This document shows positions 1 through 3,410 of a DNA stretch of 5,258 nucleotides, one piece after another. Position 1 is the stretch's first letter, and every line of letters starts with the position of its first letter. The notes below the pieces were generated by a model. The model searched no databases, was not told where the DNA came from, and saw only the letters and a list, made by a program, of their open reading frames with translations. The stretch covers positions 905 through 6,162 of the forward strand of contig DATC01000061.1 of NCBI GenBank assembly GCA_002504495.1, given 5' to 3'. Made by a program: the position numbers and the translations under genes. The stretch comes from Methanomassiliicoccaceae archaeon UBA537. GTDB lineage: Archaea > Thermoplasmatota > Thermoplasmata > Methanomassiliicoccales > Methanomethylophilaceae.

Positions 1-596
1 GCGATGGCTGCGGGAGCGTAGCCTATGTTGGCCAGCTCCTGAAGGGCGGAAGCCCCTTCGACCCTGTCGCGGTTGGTGCCCATTCCCTCCAGGATGCACT
101 TCGCCTTCATGCGCTTGGCCTCGAGATGGCCGGATTCCGCTGCGGCGGAATAGTCGATGAAGGCGGCGGCGGGATCGAACTCCGTTCCCACGGCGAGCTC
201 TCTGAGCTTGCCTACGACGAATCTCGCATCGGGGTCCTCGGGTCCCGCTTCATTCGCGAAGTATCCGAAAACGGCGCCGTCGCTCGGCGTCTCGTGCGAC
301 TGGTAGTAGTCGGACAGCCATCCGTACGCCTCCGCGTTGCCCTGTATGGCGGCGCGGAACATCCACATGCAGCCCTCCGCAGGGTCAGCTGGAACGCCCA
401 GTCCGTACGCGATCGCATGACCGACGACGAACTGCGCTCCGGGGTGACCCCCTTTGGCTGCGCGGATGTACCAACCGAAGGCGGCAGATTCGTCAGCTTC
501 CACGCCCTTGCCGAGCGCGTAGCGCTGTCCCAGCTCGAAGCAGGACTGCACGACCCCTGCCTCGGTCTCGGAAATCAAATCCTCTAAGGTTTCCAT
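1..596 (-). CDS. Sel1-like (TPR-type) repeat protein, 3' end outside window
   Basis: Reading the minus strand from the ATG at 596-594 gives 198 uninterrupted codons running off the left edge, so the C-terminus is missing. The protein starts METLEDLISETEAG and then carries tandem Sel1-like helical repeats of about 35 residues. The clearest are at residues 18-50 (LGQRYALGKGVEADESAAF, then WYIRAAKGG) and 54-86 (YGLGVPADPAEG, then MFRAAIQGN). More degenerate units lie at about 87-121, 122-156 and 157-192. No signal peptide or membrane segment is visible, so a cytosolic protein-protein interaction scaffold is the likely role; the partner is unknown. An in-frame GTG at 605-603 is an alternative start. 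There is no good Shine-Dalgarno, but a TATA-like box lies about 30 bases upstream, suggesting a very short or absent leader. It follows the membrane protein gene by 27 bases, so read-through from that gene is also possible. The repeat-family call is firm; the cellular role is not known. Confidence 0.87.
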   Translation of the reverse strand, partial: METLEDLISETEAGVVQSCFELGQRYALGKGVEADESAAFGWYIRAAKGGHPGAQFVVGHAIAYGLGVPADPAEGCMWMFRAAIQGNAEAYGWLSDYYQSHETPSDGAVFGYFANEAGPEDPDARFVVGKLRELAVGTEFDPAAAFIDYSAAAESGHLEAKRMKAKCILEGMGTNRDRVEGASALQELANIGYAPAAI

Positions 597-621
597 CGGG
601 TCCACTGGAAGGATACAAGGA

Positions 622-629
622 TATTAAAA
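622..629 (-). promoter_or_regulatory. Candidate archaeal TATA box for the Sel1-repeat gene
   Basis: Minus-strand TTTTAATA lies with its centre about 29-30 bases upstream of the ATG at 596, the spacing expected of a TATA box driving a nearly leaderless transcript. It overlaps the last codons and TAA stop of the membrane protein gene. It is an AT-rich island in GC-rich sequence, which supports it. An AT-rich stop-codon region occurring by chance is the alternative. There is no experimental evidence. Confidence 0.35.
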
Positions 630-917
630 GTGGCGGGAGGCCGGCGGATCGACCCGTCGCGCCCCCGCGGCTTTCGACTTGTCCAGCCTTCTGTTTCTGA
701 AATATATCAGTATGGCTACGAAGACCAGGGAGAAGTCCAGGATGTAGAATCCCAGGACGTAGTTGACATCGTCCTTCGCGAACTTGCTCAGCATCCCGCA
801 GATGTAGGCGAGCTCCACCACGACGTAGAACCCTATGCTGGTTCCGAGCGCGGTTCTGATCTTCCAAGCGCGGATTATGTTGAACGGCCACGCAGCGGCG
901 AAGCCGAGCAGCATCAT
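624..917 (-). CDS. Small integral membrane protein, PQ-loop/SemiSWEET-like
   Basis: This 97-residue protein has three hydrophobic helices: about residues 2-15 (LLGFAAAWPFNII), 28-46 (IGFYVVVELAYICGMLSKF) and 53-72 (YVLGFYILDFSLVFVAILIY). The helices are followed by a positively charged tail (RNRRLDKSKAAGARR) likely on the cytoplasmic side. The WPFNIIRAWKIRTALGTS segment after helix 1 resembles the loop of small three-helix PQ-loop/SemiSWEET-type proteins, which form dimeric transporters; the substrate here cannot be told. The start is uncertain. The frame is open back to the stop at 971-969, and codons upstream of the ATG read IGYLLEA, which would complete helix 1 as in relatives I recall. 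However, only ATT codons (959-957, 938-936) are available there, and no convincing Shine-Dalgarno precedes the ATG. It begins 37 bases after the DUF362 gene on the same strand, so co-transcription is likely. Confidence 0.75.
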   Translation of the reverse strand: MMLLGFAAAWPFNIIRAWKIRTALGTSIGFYVVVELAYICGMLSKFAKDDVNYVLGFYILDFSLVFVAILIYFRNRRLDKSKAAGARRVDPPASRHF

Positions 918-954
918 CGCTTCCAGCAGATATCCAATGGACGTAAGATCCGTC

Positions 955-2076
955 TCAATCCACCTTCTTCAGAGTATAGTCCGAGCTTCCGAATCCCAGC
1001 CGGGATGCGTGTTCGAACGTGCTCTGCCACCGGGTAGCCGGTTGGACGCATTTGAATATATCATCGGGTTTCACGCCGTTGCTGTTGGACCATAGCAGGG
1101 AGCCCGGCATCATCTGCTGCTGCTGGACCAGGTCGATGCATGCCTTGTCCAATGCCACGGGGTCCTTCGATGCCAGTATCCCCACGTTGGGGACGACGGG
1201 GACGTCGTTCTCCCCGTGGCAGTCGCAGAACGGCGAAACGTCGCAAATGACGGTAATGTGGAGGCATTCCTTCCCCTTTACGACCGCCGCGGCGTATTCC
1301 ACGATCTTGGCGTTGAGGACGTCGGCGCTCTCATCGAACATCGGCGATACGGCATCGAACGGGCATGCGCTTATGCATCTTCCGCATCCGACGCAGCTCT
1401 TCTCCGATATGCGGGCCTTCCCTTCGACGATCTCTATCGCGGACTGCGCGCAGAATCTCATGCACCTTCTGCATCCTCTGCACAGATCGGCATCCACCTT
1501 GGGGATGCCTGCGGAGTGCATCTCCATCTTGCCGCGCCTGGATGCGCATCCCATGGACAGGTTCTTCAGAGCACCGCCGTACCCGGCCTGCTCGTGGCAT
1601 TTGAAATGGGTCAGCGTGATGATGACGTCGGCGTCCGCGATCGCCCTTCCAATTTTGGCCGATTTCACGTATCTGCCGTCGATCGGGATCTCCACGTCGT
1701 CGTCCCCGCGGAGCCCGTCTCCGATGATGACGTGGCATCCTGTGGACATCGGCGAGAATCCGTTGATCGCGGCGGTCTCCAGATGCTCAACCGCGTTCTT
1801 CCTCGAACCAACGTACAGGGTGTTGCAATCAGTCAGGAACGGGATCCCTCCCCTTTCCTTCACCATGTCGGCCGCGACCTTGGCGTAGTTCGGTCTCAGG
1901 AACGACAGGTTCCCGCGTTCTCCGAAGTGGACCTTGATGGCCACGAACTTGCCTTTCAGATCCATGTCGTCGATTCCTGCGGCTTTGATGATGCGTCCGG
2001 TCTTGTCGAGCAGGCTGTCTCCCGCTTTGCATCTCATATCGGTGAAGTACACACAGGGGGTTCCGACAGATTCCAT
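955..2076 (-). CDS. DUF362 domain protein with two [4Fe-4S] ferredoxin motifs
   Basis: This 373-residue protein matches the DUF362 family from start to end. The N-terminal half contains AIKVHFGERGN (46-56), the LTDCNTLYVGSR segment (81-92) and THFKCHEQAGYGGALKNLSMG (156-176 region), all typical of the family. A bacterial-type ferredoxin insert follows, with cluster I ligands C199, C202, C205, C209 and cluster II ligands C228, C231, C234, C238. After it comes SPFCDCHGEND (281-291), with C278, C284, C286 and H287 nearby as a possible further metal site, then VPNVGILASKDPVALD (295-310). No signal peptide is seen, so it is probably a cytosolic electron-transfer or redox protein; the reaction of this family is not known to me. 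The ATG at 2076 gives the usual short N-terminus before VYFTDMR. No Shine-Dalgarno is evident, and a TATA-like box about 27 bases upstream suggests a leaderless message. It is divergent from the SpeD-like gene and probably leads an operon with the small membrane protein. Confidence 0.92.
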   Translation of the reverse strand: MESVGTPCVYFTDMRCKAGDSLLDKTGRIIKAAGIDDMDLKGKFVAIKVHFGERGNLSFLRPNYAKVAADMVKERGGIPFLTDCNTLYVGSRKNAVEHLETAAINGFSPMSTGCHVIIGDGLRGDDDVEIPIDGRYVKSAKIGRAIADADVIITLTHFKCHEQAGYGGALKNLSMGCASRRGKMEMHSAGIPKVDADLCRGCRRCMRFCAQSAIEIVEGKARISEKSCVGCGRCISACPFDAVSPMFDESADVLNAKIVEYAAAVVKGKECLHITVICDVSPFCDCHGENDVPVVPNVGILASKDPVALDKACIDLVQQQQMMPGSLLWSNSNGVKPDDIFKCVQPATRWQSTFEHASRLGFGSSDYTLKKVD

Positions 2077-2099
2077 GGCGACGCGATGGTCGGCAATCG

Positions 2100-2107
2100 A
2101 TATGATT
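2100..2107 (-). promoter_or_regulatory. Candidate TATA box for the DUF362 gene
   Basis: Minus-strand AATCATAT is centred about 27 bases upstream of the ATG at 2076. If used, transcription would begin at or beside the start codon, in keeping with the missing ribosome binding site. The match to the archaeal TATA consensus is weak, so this is a positional inference. Confidence 0.25.
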
Positions 2108-2180
2108 CTTGTCTCGGATGGCAGTGGCTTTCGAAACGGATCTGTTTCCTGGGAGACGATTCCCCCATCGATACGCCTCT

Positions 2181-2197
2181 GGTGTGACAGGTGTGAC
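2181..2197. repeat. 8-base direct repeat GGTGTGAC in the divergent spacer
   Basis: Two perfect copies of GGTGTGAC sit at 2181-2188 and 2190-2197, separated by one base (9-base period). They lie 16 bases upstream of the candidate TATA box of the SpeD-like gene and about 75 bases upstream of the candidate box of the DUF362 gene. The position is suitable for a transcription-factor site controlling one or both genes. A chance short repeat cannot be excluded, and no regulator is encoded in the window. Confidence 0.4.
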
Positions 2198-2213
2198 CGA
2201 TGGGCGGAATCGA

Positions 2214-2222
2214 TTTGAAATA
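2214..2222 (+). promoter_or_regulatory. Candidate TATA box for the SpeD-like gene
   Basis: TTTGAAATA is the most AT-rich stretch between the divergent genes in the plus direction. A start of transcription about 27 bases downstream (near 2245) would leave a leader of roughly 20 bases containing the GGTGA ribosome binding site. The consensus match is imperfect; the support is mainly spacing. Confidence 0.3.
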
Positions 2223-2257
2223 CGGGATTACGATGGTTCGACTGCGGCTAATCCCGC

Positions 2258-2262
2258 GGTGA
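2258..2262 (+). promoter_or_regulatory. Ribosome binding site deciding the SpeD-like start
   Basis: GGTGA, complementary to the archaeal 16S rRNA 3' end, sits five bases before the ATG at 2268. The reading frame stays open upstream to a TTG at 2109, but the upstream stretch lacks any family similarity. This site is the reason for choosing 2268 rather than 2109 or the ATG at 2277. Confidence 0.65.
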
Positions 2263-2267
2263 AGGAC

Positions 2268-2693
2268 ATGTACAGCATGAGCCCCAATTCCGGACCGCTC
2301 CTCTCGGACGAGGAGTCAATCAGGAAATACAAGGACGAGAACGAGTGGGGACTCCACATCGCCGTCGACCTTGGAGAATGCGACCACGCGAAGATCTGCG
2401 ACGGCGAATACATCAAGAAGTTCGCTGTCGATCTCGCCGACCATATCAATATGAAGAGGTACGGAGAGCCCATCGCGGTCAGATTCGGAGCGGATCCCAA
2501 GGTTCAGGGATACTCCCTGATCCAGCTCATCGAGACCTCGTGTATCGCAGGACATTTCGCCGAGGATACCGACAGGGCGTTCATAGACGTCTTCTCCTGC
2601 AGGGAGTTCCCTCCGGAGGCGACGGCCGAGTACTGCAGGGACTACTTCGGAGCCAAGAAGATGCAGTACGCCACCCTCTTCAGAGACATCTGA
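2268..2693 (+). CDS. speD: S-adenosylmethionine decarboxylase family protein (SpeD-like), variant processing site
   Basis: This 141-residue protein has the SpeD/SpeH fold signature: WGLHIAVDLGECD (27-39), a helix to about residue 60, GYSLIQLIETSCIAGHF (81-97), AFIDVFSC (104-111) and a C-terminal half ending LFRDI. Family members self-cleave before a serine to make a pyruvoyl cofactor that decarboxylates AdoMet for spermidine synthesis. A gapless alignment from memory to the Thermotoga enzyme places Ser91 on the pyruvoyl-forming Ser63, Ser83 on Ser55, His96 on His68 and Cys111 on Cys83, so the catalytic residues are kept. The residue before Ser91 is Thr90 instead of the usual Glu, the Glu is one place earlier (89), and the usual His after the serine is Cys92. 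Relatives have evolved into arginine or ornithine decarboxylases, so the substrate is open. The N-terminal 25 residues are extra compared with short bacterial SpeH. It is a single gene between a divergent promoter region and a terminator hairpin; no spermidine synthase gene is in the window. Confidence 0.83.
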   Translation: MYSMSPNSGPLLSDEESIRKYKDENEWGLHIAVDLGECDHAKICDGEYIKKFAVDLADHINMKRYGEPIAVRFGADPKVQGYSLIQLIETSCIAGHFAEDTDRAFIDVFSCREFPPEATAEYCRDYFGAKKMQYATLFRDI

Positions 2694-2711
2694 AAGGTCG
2701 GACGATCAAAC

Positions 2712-2740
2712 CTCCGCGCCGGGACCTCCCCGGCACGGAG
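2712..2740. terminator. Hairpin between convergent genes, probable bidirectional terminator
   Basis: The arms 2712-2723 (CTCCGCGCCGGG) and 2729-2740 (CCCGGCACGGAG) pair at 11 of 12 positions around a five-base loop. The hairpin sits 18 bases after the SpeD-like stop codon and immediately after the cysE stop on the other strand. On the plus strand it is followed by a T-rich run (TTCACTTCTTCT). On the minus strand a short TTT follows a few bases later. Placement between convergent genes fits a shared terminator or 3'-end stabiliser. Confidence 0.7.
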
Positions 2741-2741
2741 T

Positions 2742-3410
2742 TCACTTCTTCTCCAGCTGCGCCCTGAGGCACTTTATCTCCGACTTCAGGACGTCTATCT
2801 CGTTCTGGAGCCTCCATACGGTATCGGCCACGGGATCGGGAAGCTCGTTGTGCATCATGCGGTCTCCGGTACACCTTATCCCCGCCTTCTTGACGATCCT
2901 TCCGGGGATTCCGACCACGGTGCAGTCGTCGGGAACGTCCTTGAGGACGACGGAACCTGCGCCGATGCGGACGTTGTTCCCTATGTTTATGTCGCCGAGG
3001 ACGGACGCGTTGCATCCGACCACGACGTTGTTTCCGATGGTCGGATGCCTCTTGCCCTTGCTCGTGGACACTCCTCCGAGCGTCACGCCCTGGTAGATCA
3101 TGACATCGTCGCCTATGATCGCGGTTTCTCCGATCACCACTCCGGTGGCATGGTCGACGAAAAACCTCTTGCCGATTCTGGCGCCGGGGTGTATGTCGCA
3201 TCCCGTGATCTGATGGGCCTTGTAGTTGATCTCGCGGGCCTCCATCTCCCGTCCCTCCAGCCACAGCCTGTGGCTCAGACGGTACATGCTCACCGCCTGG
3301 AGACCGGTATGGAACCTCCGGGCGTCCTCCTCGTCGATTATGGCGGGATCCTTCTCCATGGCGACGGCGAGGTCGTCGGGATCGATATCGAAATGGGGCA
3401 TCTGCATCAT
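2742..3410 (-). CDS. cysE: Serine O-acetyltransferase with C-terminal coiled coil
   Basis: This 222-residue enzyme makes O-acetylserine from serine and acetyl-CoA, the carbon acceptor for cysteine synthesis, in the cytosol. An N-terminal helical part (1-65, with FHTGLQAVSMYRLSHRLW) is followed by left-handed beta-helix hexapeptide repeats (about 70-175). The signature residues are present: GCDIHPGARIG (70-80), the catalytic-type VDHATG (D86, H87), GETAIIG (94-100), GVTLGG (108-113), GKRHPTIG (H122) and GAGSVVLKDVP (150-160). Residues 190-222 form a regular heptad pattern (V194, V198, L201, I205, L208, I212, L215, L219), so a coiled coil ends the protein. The C-terminus is EKK rather than the terminal isoleucine that docks into O-acetylserine sulfhydrylase in bacteria, so the classic cysteine synthase complex is unlikely. 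The chosen ATG overlaps the upstream stop as ATGA; two further in-frame ATGs at 3407 and 3401 would shorten it by one or three residues. GGGAGG lies ten bases upstream of the first ATG. Confidence 0.94.
   Translation of the reverse strand: MMQMPHFDIDPDDLAVAMEKDPAIIDEEDARRFHTGLQAVSMYRLSHRLWLEGREMEAREINYKAHQITGCDIHPGARIGKRFFVDHATGVVIGETAIIGDDVMIYQGVTLGGVSTSKGKRHPTIGNNVVVGCNASVLGDINIGNNVRIGAGSVVLKDVPDDCTVVGIPGRIVKKAGIRCTGDRMMHNELPDPVADTVWRLQNEIDVLKSEIKCLRAQLEKK

Noticed and set aside
126..587. Plus-strand open frame of 153 residues at the left end
   Set aside because: The minus strand here encodes the Sel1 repeats continuously to the window edge; the plus-strand product has no family resemblance.
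1216..2187. Long plus-strand open frame (323 residues) opposite the DUF362 gene
   Set aside because: It is antisense to a gene with clear family motifs throughout. Its translation has no recognisable domain, and long antisense frames are expected in GC-rich coding sequence.
2109..2267. N-terminal extension of the SpeD-like protein back to a TTG at 2109
   Set aside because: The extra 53 residues show no similarity to the family, overlap the promoter region and lack a ribosome binding site; GGTGA marks the ATG at 2268.
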